Part shown: piece by piece, positions 33,849 to 42,243 of the stretch
How the letters are laid out: each line of letters opens with the position of its first letter
How positions within the stretch are numbered: the first letter of the stretch is position 1
NCBI GenBank assembly: GCA_964422365.1
Contig: CAYRAV010000014.1
Coordinates: 1 to 53,725 of the forward strand
Direction: 5' to 3'
DNA length: 53,725 bases
Source: CAYRAV01 sp964422365
Lineage (GTDB): Bacteria; Bacillota; Clostridia; Lachnospirales; Lachnospiraceae
The notes under the pieces: generated by a model
What the model was told of the DNA's origin: nothing
The model's input: only the letters and a program-made list of their open reading frames with translations
Database searches by the model: none
Position numbers and translations under genes: made by a program

Positions 33849-34310
33849 TCATGCTCCCAATTTAATAAGAATCAGACCTAAAGCCAATGCCGCAAAACCT
33901 ACCAGAATAAAAACTTTTCCCACAATACTCCATGCACTTTGTTTTAACAAAGAGGCTTGTTTGGGATTCTGTGGATTATAATAAATGGTTTGTGGTTTCT
34001 TCATTTTCCTTTTAATATATCCTCTGTTCCATGCCACATTACTTGCCCGGTCATATTTTACTCCATTTACCCTATAAACGAAGATTGGACATCTTGTTGT
34101 TCCTCTATTACCCCCTCCCATTTCAATACCAATGCTAATATTACCTTTTCCGCCATGATTATAATCATATGCATTCATACACATACCAACAATCTCTCCT
34201 GTTACCATTTCTGTACACTTCCATACACTTTTACCAACAAAGAAAAACATAATTCCAAGAAACAAAAATACTGTACTTATCCCTACTACAATATATCCTC
34301 CCATAACCAT
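33849..34310 (-). CDS. DUF3592-like membrane protein
   Basis: A 153-residue protein with one membrane span at each end (IVVGISTVFLFLGIMFFFVG and VFILVGFAALALGLILIKLG) around a ~90-residue beta-rich middle containing CPIFVYRVNGVKYDRASN and the short loop IYYNPQNPKQASL. This span-beta-span layout and the YNPxNP motif fit DUF3592 proteins, small envelope proteins of unknown role. ATG 34310 follows AGGAGG. It stands alone between repeats; no operon partner is evident. Confidence 0.7.
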   Translation of the reverse strand: MVMGGYIVVGISTVFLFLGIMFFFVGKSVWKCTEMVTGEIVGMCMNAYDYNHGGKGNISIGIEMGGGNRGTTRCPIFVYRVNGVKYDRASNVAWNRGYIKRKMKKPQTIYYNPQNPKQASLLKQSAWSIVGKVFILVGFAALALGLILIKLGA

Positions 34311-34340
34311 AGATAAAACCTCCTATTCCTATATTATTAT

Positions 34341-34526
34341 GTAACAGTTCAGCCATGCAGAAACAATTGTAAAATATGCATGCGGGAGCTTGCTCACTAA
34401 GAGCATATTTTACAATTGTTTCTATAGAGCGTACGCCCAACATGAATAATTTACCAGACAAACCATAAATTTTTTGGTAGTAATGTACATTCTAATAAAT
34501 TATGAATGGCATGGCTGAACTGTTAT
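34341..34526. mobile_element. Full-length MITE-like element, family 2 (186 bp)
   Basis: Terminal inverted repeats GTAACAGTTCAGCCATGC (34341-34358) and GCATGGCTGAACTGTTA (34509-34525). Inside, 34359-34379 and 34403-34423 form a perfect 21-bp inverted repeat around a GC-rich loop. Flanks on both sides read TTATTAT, a likely target duplication. It carries no transposase and no credible gene. Related or partial copies: 6735, 9372, 12928, 21586. Confidence 0.7.
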
Positions 34527-34552
34527 GTTATTATAGAGACAATTACAGAACT

Positions 34553-35818
34553 CTATTTACTTTTTAAATATTGGGGCAAATATTGCACTGAAATTCGATT
34601 CTCCGGTTTTACATCACATAAATAAATCACAATCAAAAACATCCATTCAAGTGGTTTCATAATCAAATACACAATATCCGCTGCACTCTTTGTCTTGATT
34701 AATCTTGCAACAGGAAATCCATAAGTATCATAAATATGTCTGACACACCTATGAAATTTTGGTGTCCTTTCTTCTAATATCTGTTCAAAAGCATTCGCAA
34801 TACATAACTGACGATTTACCACAACCCTGTGTCCATGACGCTCTCCCATACGAATCGGTTTTACTATCCTGCTATGGCCTCCTGCAGCAACTGTACACAA
34901 ATAATGCTCATCTATATAAAGATTCGGTGGTGCCGTCTGTTCAGACAATCTCCAATCTGCTGTTTCAGTCCATACTTTTATAACAGCATCCGGTTTCTGC
35001 CCAAATAACATAAGAACACAAAATATAATTCCCAGAAGAGGCCACATGAATATAAATGCAATCACTGGCCAGTATGCTGCATGCATTAATTTATGATTAA
35101 AATAATTTAATACTGGTCTATCCTTATAAGTATCATAACAATGCTGTTCCATATTTTCCCATTCATGAATCTTATGTCTAATGGTCTTCACAGCGATCAT
35201 AATACAATTAAATGGAAACAGACACAAAATACAGTATTCCAGCCGGAATATCTGCACACACCACATGATACATTCAAAAATCCCCAGATACATTGCTGCA
35301 ATTGATAATACAATCATAAGCGGAGGCAGTTTGTCTAATTTGATACAGGAGAGTACAAAATATCCAGCTCCGCCTACTGCACATAAGACAATAAAGGAAG
35401 GCAGGCCATCTGTCCACATAGGCTGGTGAAGCTCATTATTGTATAATTGTTGTGACCATTCCGCATCTGTAATAATATGAAAAACAAGGTCGACCATTGT
35501 ATAACATATGATACTATATAACAATCCTAACACAATTGTGATATATTCCGACCATTTTACTCTTTTTCTCCATACATCCTCTTTGGGCACTACAAATAAT
35601 GATATAAGATTAATCAGGGTCAATACCATAGGACATATAAAAAATGCCGCGAATATCATGCATGCAATGCATAATCCCCAGAAATCATCTGAATATAAAA
35701 TACCTGCTATAAGACTCAATCCTATTAAAATAACAATCGTGCTTATGATTGGTCTTTTTCTAATAAAAGCAATCAATTTCTGCAAAAATTTCCCCCTCTT
35801 TCTTGTAAAAGTTTTCAT
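34553..35818 (-). CDS. Multi-span membrane protein of unknown function (possibly DUF6688)
   Basis: A 421-residue protein. The first ~270 residues hold seven or eight membrane spans. A ~130-residue soluble C-terminal domain follows, with a conserved-looking core YLCTVAAGGH, VKPIRMGERHGHRVVVNRQL, ANAFEQILEERTP and HIYDTYGFPVARLI, and then a last hydrophobic stretch (LEWMFLIVIYLCDV). The core resembles DUF6688, which I recall only as an uncharacterised family. No partner gene or regulator is adjacent. Starts at ATG 35818. Confidence 0.65.
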   Translation of the reverse strand: MKTFTRKRGKFLQKLIAFIRKRPIISTIVILIGLSLIAGILYSDDFWGLCIACMIFAAFFICPMVLTLINLISLFVVPKEDVWRKRVKWSEYITIVLGLLYSIICYTMVDLVFHIITDAEWSQQLYNNELHQPMWTDGLPSFIVLCAVGGAGYFVLSCIKLDKLPPLMIVLSIAAMYLGIFECIMWCVQIFRLEYCILCLFPFNCIMIAVKTIRHKIHEWENMEQHCYDTYKDRPVLNYFNHKLMHAAYWPVIAFIFMWPLLGIIFCVLMLFGQKPDAVIKVWTETADWRLSEQTAPPNLYIDEHYLCTVAAGGHSRIVKPIRMGERHGHRVVVNRQLCIANAFEQILEERTPKFHRCVRHIYDTYGFPVARLIKTKSAADIVYLIMKPLEWMFLIVIYLCDVKPENRISVQYLPQYLKSK

Positions 35819-35833
35819 AATCTGCTACATTTT

Positions 35834-35859
35834 ATAAGCAACAGCTTACTGCTGCTTAT
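35834..35859 (-). terminator. Hairpin after the ankyrin gene
   Basis: ATAAGCA (35834-35840) and TGCTTAT (35853-35859) pair, with further partial pairing inside. It sits 63 bp past the ankyrin-gene stop on the minus strand, before the membrane-protein gene. No clear T-run follows. Confidence 0.35.
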
Positions 35860-35921
35860 GCAAATAATGTGTTTCAATATAAATACTTTTTACAAAGAAA
35901 AAATGTTGCATATTTTACGTT

Positions 35922-36962
35922 CTACAAATCATTCAGGAAAATATCCGCCACACCCTGCTTCTTTAACTCATATCTCTGTGCTTTATCTAATGGTATCTTA
36001 TAATGTTGTTCTTTCTGCCTATAGTCTCCATTCAAAATCCGGTTATAAACTGTTTCAAGGAGATATTTCCATTTCTCATTAGCGGTATTCTCAAATTCAT
36101 CCAAAAATTTTAAGATGCCCTCTCCCTCCCAAAATATCTTCAATGCTGTCGCCAATTCACAATTCACATGCATCGCTATGTAATAAGGAAGTTCCAGCCC
36201 ATCATCCCAATTATACTCCTCCATAGATAAGGCAAGCATATCGGCAGTTGTGTCTTTGTCTAATAAATTCTCATAACCATATTCATGGGCAACAAATTCT
36301 GCCCGCTTTCTGCTGCCTATTGAAACCAATTCATTTTCATATTCTTTACAAGCATTTTTATCAGGTGTATAAATCTTACTTCCCCACATATCCTCCTCTG
36401 CATAATATTTTTCTACATCCTCCCATTCTCTGCTTACATTCTGATTACGCTGTAAATATCGATACAATGTCTCGTCTCCATTTCCTGTTATACTTTCCGA
36501 ATACCCAAGTGCCGCCTCTATTCCTGTTTCCTTTTGATAAGAAAAGGAAACATCTGCTCCCTGTTCTAACAAAAACTTTACAAGATAAATATTATTATTC
36601 TTACATGCCAGAACAAATGCAGTGCCTAACATATCCTGTTCAAATTCCTCTGGTATATGTTTTTGCATCACAGATATCATATCAGCTTGTTTTTTTGATT
36701 CCTCCAATCTGTTTTCATATCCATCTGCAATCATACACACATATTTTATAGTTTCTTTTCCTAACTGCATTTTACTCTTCAATATCCATTTTTGTAAACC
36801 TGCCATTCTCCTATTGCAGACAATCTCAAAAATGCCGTTCCATTCCTCTGCAGTAATGCCTTTATTTTCTTTCTTTTGTATATAGGAAATCATTTCATCA
36901 GTATCATTATCACTTTTATTATTCAAAAAATGTTTCATCTTTTTAAAGTCTTTCTCTGTCAT
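35922..36962 (-). CDS. Ankyrin-repeat protein with DUF4274-like domain
   Basis: A ~346-residue soluble protein. Residues ~110-160 hold an ankyrin-like repeat (GTAFVLACKNNNIYLVKFLLEQGADVSF). Residues ~255-325 contain MLALSMEEYNWDDGLELPYYIAMHVNCELATALKIFWEGEG, whose YNWDDG start and CxLATAL core resemble DUF4274. Such ankyrin/DUF4274 proteins often serve as immunity or binding partners near polymorphic toxins, but no toxin gene is visible here. I use ATG 36962 with AGGTGG upstream; the frame extends to 37022 without a site. Function unknown. Confidence 0.65.
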   Translation of the reverse strand: MTEKDFKKMKHFLNNKSDNDTDEMISYIQKKENKGITAEEWNGIFEIVCNRRMAGLQKWILKSKMQLGKETIKYVCMIADGYENRLEESKKQADMISVMQKHIPEEFEQDMLGTAFVLACKNNNIYLVKFLLEQGADVSFSYQKETGIEAALGYSESITGNGDETLYRYLQRNQNVSREWEDVEKYYAEEDMWGSKIYTPDKNACKEYENELVSIGSRKRAEFVAHEYGYENLLDKDTTADMLALSMEEYNWDDGLELPYYIAMHVNCELATALKIFWEGEGILKFLDEFENTANEKWKYLLETVYNRILNGDYRQKEQHYKIPLDKAQRYELKKQGVADIFLNDL

Positions 36963-37155
36963 TTTGCCACCTCTATCTTTTTTCCTTTGCCTTTCATACT
37001 TATCATTCCTAACACACCTCATATACTTTGTATAACCAAGTACATTGTAAAATAAAATATCAAAATGTCAATCAAAATATATGCCTGATTTACTCATTCT
37101 TTTTTTTATCTCTAATGATACAATGTAGCCATCAAATCAAAAAGGAGATTTTACA

Positions 37156-37905
37156 ATGACTACACTATTGAAAGCAAAAGAAATAACGAAAACATATGAA
37201 AAAGCACAACACACAAGCTTAAAAAAAATATCTTTGAATGTTGCCGAAGGTGAGTTTATCAGCATTATGGGGGCATCCGGCTCCGGAAAGACCACTTTGC
37301 TGAATGTTCTTTCTACCATTGATACCCCCACAAGTGGAGATGTTTGGATTAATGGTGTAAACTTGAAAGAACTCAATGATGCAAATGCTGCCGATTTCCG
37401 CAAAGACAATCTGGGTTTTATCTTTCAAGAGTATTTTCTGCTTGACAGCCTTACAATCCGTGAAAACATATCTGTTCCACTTACCCTCTTGAAACTACAC
37501 CCAAAAAAAATAGAGAGTAAGGTACGCAGCCTGGCTGAAAGATTCGGCATAGCATCACAACTAGACAAATATCCAAACGAACTATCCGGCGGACAGCGGC
37601 AAAGAGCATCTGCAGCAAGGGCTATTGTAAAACAGCCAAGTATTTTATTTGCAGATGAGCCTACAGGAGCATTAGACTCAAGTTCAGCGACAGAATTATT
37701 GAATGCTTTGCTGGAAGCTAATCAGGAACTGCATACCACCATATTAATGGTTACTCACGATGCTTATGCTGCTAGTTTTGCCAATCGGATTTTAATTTTC
37801 AAAGATGGATGCATCATCAATGAGCTGCTTAAAGGTAACGATGACAGACATGATTTTTATGAGTCTATTGCTATAGAAATAGCAAAATTGGATACACAAC
37901 GATAA
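37156..37905 (+). CDS. ABC transporter ATPase (BceA/MacB-type)
   Basis: A 249-residue ATPase of the LolD/BceA class: Walker A GASGSGKTTLLN, Q-loop FIFQEY, signature LSGGQRQRASAARA, Walker B ILFADEPTGALDS, H-loop VTHDAYAASFANRI. RBS AAAGGAG before ATG 37156. It is followed 13 bp later by its FtsX-type permease. The pair resembles Bce-type modules that sense or remove peptide antibiotics, and the two-component system downstream supports a sensing role. Confidence 0.93.
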   Translation: MTTLLKAKEITKTYEKAQHTSLKKISLNVAEGEFISIMGASGSGKTTLLNVLSTIDTPTSGDVWINGVNLKELNDANAADFRKDNLGFIFQEYFLLDSLTIRENISVPLTLLKLHPKKIESKVRSLAERFGIASQLDKYPNELSGGQRQRASAARAIVKQPSILFADEPTGALDSSSATELLNALLEANQELHTTILMVTHDAYAASFANRILIFKDGCIINELLKGNDDRHDFYESIAIEIAKLDTQR

Positions 37906-37918
37906 GGAGGATGCAATA

Positions 37919-39928
37919 ATGAACATTTTATCTATGGCACTCAAAAACTTAATAAAAAATTTTTCATTTTATGCTCTCTATTTATTTTCTGTGTCCCTTA
38001 TAATTGCTGTTTTTTTCGCTTTTACATCATTCTCAATGAATCATGTAATGCTCAAAGAAATATCTACAGATGGACGAGTTGAAACAATGTGCAATACTAT
38101 TTCTGTGTTCCTAATGGTATTTGTGGTGTTTTATATGTCATATTCGAATCGTTTCTTTCTCAAACGCCGCACAAAGGAACTAGGTATTTATGCATTATTG
38201 GGGTATCGGAAATCCACCATGTTATTGCTGCTCACTTTTGAAAATGTTTTTATCTGCTGTGGCGCTTTTATTGTAGGACTGTTTTTAGGAGCAGCTGCAC
38301 ATAAAGGCATTGTCGCTGGAATTACTGCCCTTTTGAAACTTTCTGTAGACAACTCTCAAATACCATTTTTTAATTTACAATCTGTTACAAAAACTGTTTG
38401 TTTTATTCTATTGGTGATTTTTATTCTGGCTATATCAAACAGCAGACTTCTTTTCAACACCTCTCTTATGGAACTAATACGTTTTGAAAAGAAAGCAGAA
38501 AAGAATTTGAAAATCCGCTGGTTACCTGCTTTGCTTGGTTTTATAATGACCTTATCAGGTTACGGATTGGCATTAGATGTTCTCAGGGGCAGAAAGTCTC
38601 TTTGGATTTCCATCGGATTTTATATTATCGGTATGTTGACAACAATGCTTATTATAATTGGAACAATCTTTTTTATTTCTTCTTTTCTGCCTTATATAAT
38701 GAAGAAAAGCAAAAATAACAAAAAAGCTTTCTATACTGAAACTAAAATAATCACAACACCAAACTTTATTTACCGTATTCGTTCTAATGCAAAGACCTTA
38801 ATTATGCTTACTCTGCTTTCTGCAGCAGCATTAACCATATCAAGTGTTATGGCTTTAACTGTATATTATCCCATTGCTGCAGTATCCCGTATTGCACCTT
38901 CGGAAATTGAGTTTAGAATTGAAGATGAGTCCCAAATAGATGCTGCTAAACAAATCATTGGTCAATATGTATCTGTTGATGAAGTTACTTTTACACAGAC
39001 AGATATTTATAAAATCTCTTCTTCTGCTCACCAGCTTCCTATGGAATATAATATCGGAGCTGCAAAAGGCGATGCAGATAACGAAAAAATCTTACGTGAA
39101 CCTGGATTTGAATGTATCTCATACACAGACTATATTACGCTTTTACAGGCACAGGGCAGAAACAAGGCAGTCTCTTCTTTACCAGAGCTAGGTGATAAGG
39201 AATGTATTCTGGTAAAGTATCAGCCTAGCAGTGATGGCAGTTCCGAAATTGGCAGCACCTATCCACTAATGATAGGCCCAAATGATATCCCGTTGACTGT
39301 AATAGATGTAACACTTGACAATCCTTTCTCTTTTGCAAACAGTGTTGGTACTTTGATTGTCAGCGATAATATATATAACCAGGCAAAATCATCTGATGCA
39401 CCAATAACAAGCCTTTTAAGTATTAACGGAACAGCGATTGAGGGTAACGAAACTCTTTATACCGAAATAAGCAATATGCTTGACAAAAGCCCTTATCTGC
39501 AAAGTAACTTTCATAGAATAAGTGACTTGTTTTCATTCAACAGTTCCACTTTCCTGCTGATTGGATTTTTGGTTGTCCTGTTTTTTATTGCAACAGGAAG
39601 TATTTTGTACTTTAACAATATATCTGCCATTACCGACACAAAATCCGATTATGAAATTCTAATGAAAATGGGATATACCAATAGACATATTAAAAAAATA
39701 ATCAGAAAGCAGATATTGATTTTTTTCAGTATTCCATTTATCCTCGGATTATTAGACTGCTGTTTTGCAACCATGGTATATAAGACAGAGTTAATGCAGA
39801 ACCTGCTTGGCAATAGTTTTAGCCAATATGTGCCGGTTGTGTTTGCGATAGCAATGACCACAGTTATTTATCTGATATACTATCTTTTTACTATCTGTAC
39901 CTGCTATAAAATGGTATGTAAAAAATAA
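37919..39928 (+). CDS. FtsX/BceB-type ABC permease
   Basis: A 669-residue permease. Four N-terminal spans with the FtsX block RRTKELGIYALLGYRKSTML, further spans around residues 205-260 and 290-320, a large extracytoplasmic domain of about 200 residues (roughly 325-530), and three C-terminal spans with a second FtsX block (YEILMKMGYTNRHIKKIIRKQ). The big external loop between spans is the hallmark of BceB-type permeases that recognise cell-wall antibiotics. RBS AAGGAGG. It probably works with the ATPase upstream and the histidine kinase downstream; the ligand is unknown. Confidence 0.88.
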   Translation: MNILSMALKNLIKNFSFYALYLFSVSLIIAVFFAFTSFSMNHVMLKEISTDGRVETMCNTISVFLMVFVVFYMSYSNRFFLKRRTKELGIYALLGYRKSTMLLLLTFENVFICCGAFIVGLFLGAAAHKGIVAGITALLKLSVDNSQIPFFNLQSVTKTVCFILLVIFILAISNSRLLFNTSLMELIRFEKKAEKNLKIRWLPALLGFIMTLSGYGLALDVLRGRKSLWISIGFYIIGMLTTMLIIIGTIFFISSFLPYIMKKSKNNKKAFYTETKIITTPNFIYRIRSNAKTLIMLTLLSAAALTISSVMALTVYYPIAAVSRIAPSEIEFRIEDESQIDAAKQIIGQYVSVDEVTFTQTDIYKISSSAHQLPMEYNIGAAKGDADNEKILREPGFECISYTDYITLLQAQGRNKAVSSLPELGDKECILVKYQPSSDGSSEIGSTYPLMIGPNDIPLTVIDVTLDNPFSFANSVGTLIVSDNIYNQAKSSDAPITSLLSINGTAIEGNETLYTEISNMLDKSPYLQSNFHRISDLFSFNSSTFLLIGFLVVLFFIATGSILYFNNISAITDTKSDYEILMKMGYTNRHIKKIIRKQILIFFSIPFILGLLDCCFATMVYKTELMQNLLGNSFSQYVPVVFAIAMTTVIYLIYYLFTICTCYKMVCKK

Positions 39929-40263
39929 TTATAAACCTTATCAGGCAAGTTATACTGTTCTAAGCTGGCGGACTTTGTCCGCCAGAATAAACGCATGAAC
40001 AGAAATGATAGTAGAAAGAAGGTGTTTTATTGTGCAATTTGACATTGATGATTTGGCTAAAAACTAATTTTATCACTTAGATACGATTTTTTGTTATCAT
40101 CCTATCGAAAAATCGAATAAACATTCTTGTAAATTTAACCAAAATTTCAAAGTAAATTTGCTCTTTTTTCGTTCATGCGTTTATTATGCTTTGTCCGCAT
40201 GGTATACTTTATTTTTTGAAAGACAGATGCTATAATATAATAGATTCTGGGGACTATTACATT
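39929..40263. other. Structured non-coding stretch after the permease gene
   Basis: No gene. A perfect hairpin CTGGCGGAC/GTCCGCCAG (39965-39985) matches the GC core of the repeat family and may terminate the ABC transcript. Next to it, 39986-40000 and 40171-40185 form an exact 15-bp inverted repeat (AATAAACGCATGAAC) with a GGAC/GTCC copy at each outer side, bounding about 170 bp of AT-rich DNA. This looks like another small inverted-repeat element. Confidence 0.5.
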
Positions 40264-40434
40264 AGAGCATGTTTGAAAATTAAAAATTGCATAAAAAATA
40301 TAAAAATGTCCCCCATAATGGAATGGGAATCATGGGAAATTCCCAATTATTGCATGAAAGCAGGTTGGATTTTCACATAATATATGCAATTTTTGGCATA
40401 TTGACGGACGGCAATGAATTTTCAAACACACTCT
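40264..40434. mobile_element. MITE-like element, family 1 (171 bp)
   Basis: Ends AGAGCATGTTTGAAAATT (40264-40281) and AATTTTCAAACACACTCT (40417-40434) match the copy at 8870-9041, and the length is the same to within one base. The interior differs: it contains GGGAA/TTCCC and TTGCATGAAA-type pairings instead of the GC core. No coding capacity. It lies upstream of the histidine kinase gene. Confidence 0.65.
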
Positions 40435-40449
40435 AGGGCAAACTCATAC

Positions 40450-40520
40450 CATATATAGCTGCTGGTATCTCAGCTATAACTAACTATATTTTGTATCATT
40501 TGATTTTAACGCGGCAGCCC
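40450..40520 (+). promoter_or_regulatory. 71-bp element shared with 33683-33751
   Basis: The run CATATATAG, GGTATCTCAGCTATAA, TTTTGTAT-ATTTGATTTTAA, GCGGCAGCCC repeats the sequence found upstream of the ABC-LytTR operon, in the same orientation toward the downstream gene. It ends about 100 bp before the histidine kinase start. It is probably a shared promoter or control element; a dispersed repeat is the alternative. Confidence 0.5.
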
Positions 40521-40620
40521 TAACATCTTATGAAAAAACAAAGAGAAAACAAAGGCTGTATAAAATCTTTGCCCATCCCTGAATTTATGGCACAGTATAT
40601 GCACTACTTGGAGGAAAAAA

Positions 40621-42243
40621 ATGAAAAATATGGCATTGAAACTGCTATTTTGGGCAAACTACATGATGCTTATCTTCTATATGAGCTGGCACATAAAAGC
40701 AGGACAGACCAAGATAAATATTTGTATTCCACTATTCCTATCCTCGCTTATGTTAATTGATATTACGTATATTAGTTCCTGTAATATCAGAGAAAATAAG
40801 GTAATTTGGTTATTCTGCGGACTATTGGCTTTAGACAGTTGGTATGTACTTCTGTCTTTTCAAGAAAGTATAATAGAAAATTTTATTTTTATTATACTAA
40901 GCCCGATTATATGGTATATGTCTATCAAATTTATCCTTATGTTTCTGTTTCAAGGAAGCGGATACCAATTTCAAAAAACAACCAATATAATATTGCTTAT
41001 AACCTGCATCGGCTCTCTTGCTGGTATTGGCATATCACATAAAAGTTATGCTTGTTTATATGGCATACAAATTTTGAGCAATTGTTTCTGCTTTCTGCTT
41101 ATTGTCCTCTATCATTGGAAACGAGTTACATTTGTGTTAAAAAGCGAATGGCAATGTATCTTGTTCTCTATTACAATTATCACAACATTGTTTTTTGTCT
41201 ACTACTTTGCTACAATAGAGGTGCAAAACCACATTTCTAATTGTGGACTATATTTACCGATACTTTTATTTTTTATGAGTGTTCATGGTATCGTATGGAA
41301 TGAACACAGCAGTTTTCCTCTTTCCACTGTTTTTAACAGAATACAGACAACACTTATCATCTGTGTGTCGCTTCTTACCCTGGGGCTAATTATTCTGCTT
41401 GCAGGCGGCAGTTATGAAGAACTAGTTATTTCAATAAATGCGTTGTTTGCTTTTATCTACATTTGTAATATTATTTTGGAATGGAACTTAAAAAAAGGCC
41501 AAAGTAAAATCATGAAAGAAAGCAAATATCATGCAGCTCTGCAGCATCTGTGGCAAGAAGAACAATTGAAAACAAAGTTTGCAAATTTCCTCCATGATGA
41601 TGTACTTCAAGACTTACTTTCCATAAAAAATATGATGACAAAAGCCCACCGCCCGGATATACAAGACATCGTTATTGAAACGCTTGATAATCTGAACACT
41701 CTTATTCGTGAACAGATGCAGGACTACCACCCTGTTATTTTGAAGAACTTAACCGCAAAGAAAAACTATCAAAACCTGATTGAGGCTATTTCTCAGTCTT
41801 TTCCCCAGCGAAATATTACGGTTTCCTTTGATTGCTCTGACCAATTGTTTTTAGTTGAGCCATATAATATACTAATCTACCGGCTGCTCAAAGAACTACT
41901 TACAAATGTTTATAAACACTCAAATGGCAGCCAGGCTTGGGTAATGCTTACACAAAAAAACAGCATAATCACATTGAGTGTCAGTGATGACGGAACTGCC
42001 GCTGTAGACTGCCTGACTTTTGCAGATAAAGTAAAGCATAATGGTATTCCTTACCAGACAAAGTCTGGCAGTCCGGACGGCCATGAATTACCATATGCCC
42101 ATTCGGGTCTTGCTTCTATTGCAGAGCAGGTAACTAATGTGGAGGGTTCAATGATTATTTCAGATAATACCCCACATGGTATCCGCGTACAAATCCAGAT
42201 TCCAATGAAAGGAGATGTTTCTTATCAATATTTTGTTAGTTGA
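40621..42243 (+). CDS. NarL-type sensor histidine kinase with repeat-derived insertion
   Basis: A 540-residue kinase. Residues 1-300 hold about ten hydrophobic spans with little outside the membrane. A dimerisation domain with FANFLHDDVLQDLLSIKN (phospho-His near 325) is of the HisKA_3/HPK7 type. The ATPase domain has the N-box LLKELLTNVYKHSNG and G1 DDG. Between G1 and the last G-box (GLASIAEQV) lies an extra stretch, PYQTKSGSPDGHELPYAHS, encoded by a copy of the small repeat core found elsewhere in the window; it enlarges the ATP lid. ATG 40621 follows GGAGG; an alternative frame at 40530 lacks a site. Overlaps the response regulator gene by 29 bp. It probably senses the substrate of the linked ABC transporter. 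Confidence 0.88.
   Translation: MKNMALKLLFWANYMMLIFYMSWHIKAGQTKINICIPLFLSSLMLIDITYISSCNIRENKVIWLFCGLLALDSWYVLLSFQESIIENFIFIILSPIIWYMSIKFILMFLFQGSGYQFQKTTNIILLITCIGSLAGIGISHKSYACLYGIQILSNCFCFLLIVLYHWKRVTFVLKSEWQCILFSITIITTLFFVYYFATIEVQNHISNCGLYLPILLFFMSVHGIVWNEHSSFPLSTVFNRIQTTLIICVSLLTLGLIILLAGGSYEELVISINALFAFIYICNIILEWNLKKGQSKIMKESKYHAALQHLWQEEQLKTKFANFLHDDVLQDLLSIKNMMTKAHRPDIQDIVIETLDNLNTLIREQMQDYHPVILKNLTAKKNYQNLIEAISQSFPQRNITVSFDCSDQLFLVEPYNILIYRLLKELLTNVYKHSNGSQAWVMLTQKNSIITLSVSDDGTAAVDCLTFADKVKHNGIPYQTKSGSPDGHELPYAHSGLASIAEQVTNVEGSMIISDNTPHGIRVQIQIPMKGDVSYQYFVS
42045..42108 (+). repeat. In-frame copy of the shared GC hairpin core inside the kinase gene
   Basis: Reads ATTCCTTACCAGAC, AAGTCTGGCAGTCCGGACGG, CCATGAATTACCATATGCCC. 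It aligns with 8936-8992 and 31581-31645 over its whole length while preserving the reading frame. Compensated changes keep the stem (CAGAC/GTCTG in place of CGGAC/GTCCG). Confidence 0.6.

Noticed and set aside
34231..34461. Minus-strand frame across the family-2 element
   Set aside because: It is read from the inverted-repeat element itself and overlaps the start of the DUF3592-like gene.
40530..40760. Plus-strand 76-residue frame overlapping the kinase start
   Set aside because: No ribosome binding site at its start, and it runs in another frame over the kinase N-terminus, which has a clear GGAGG.
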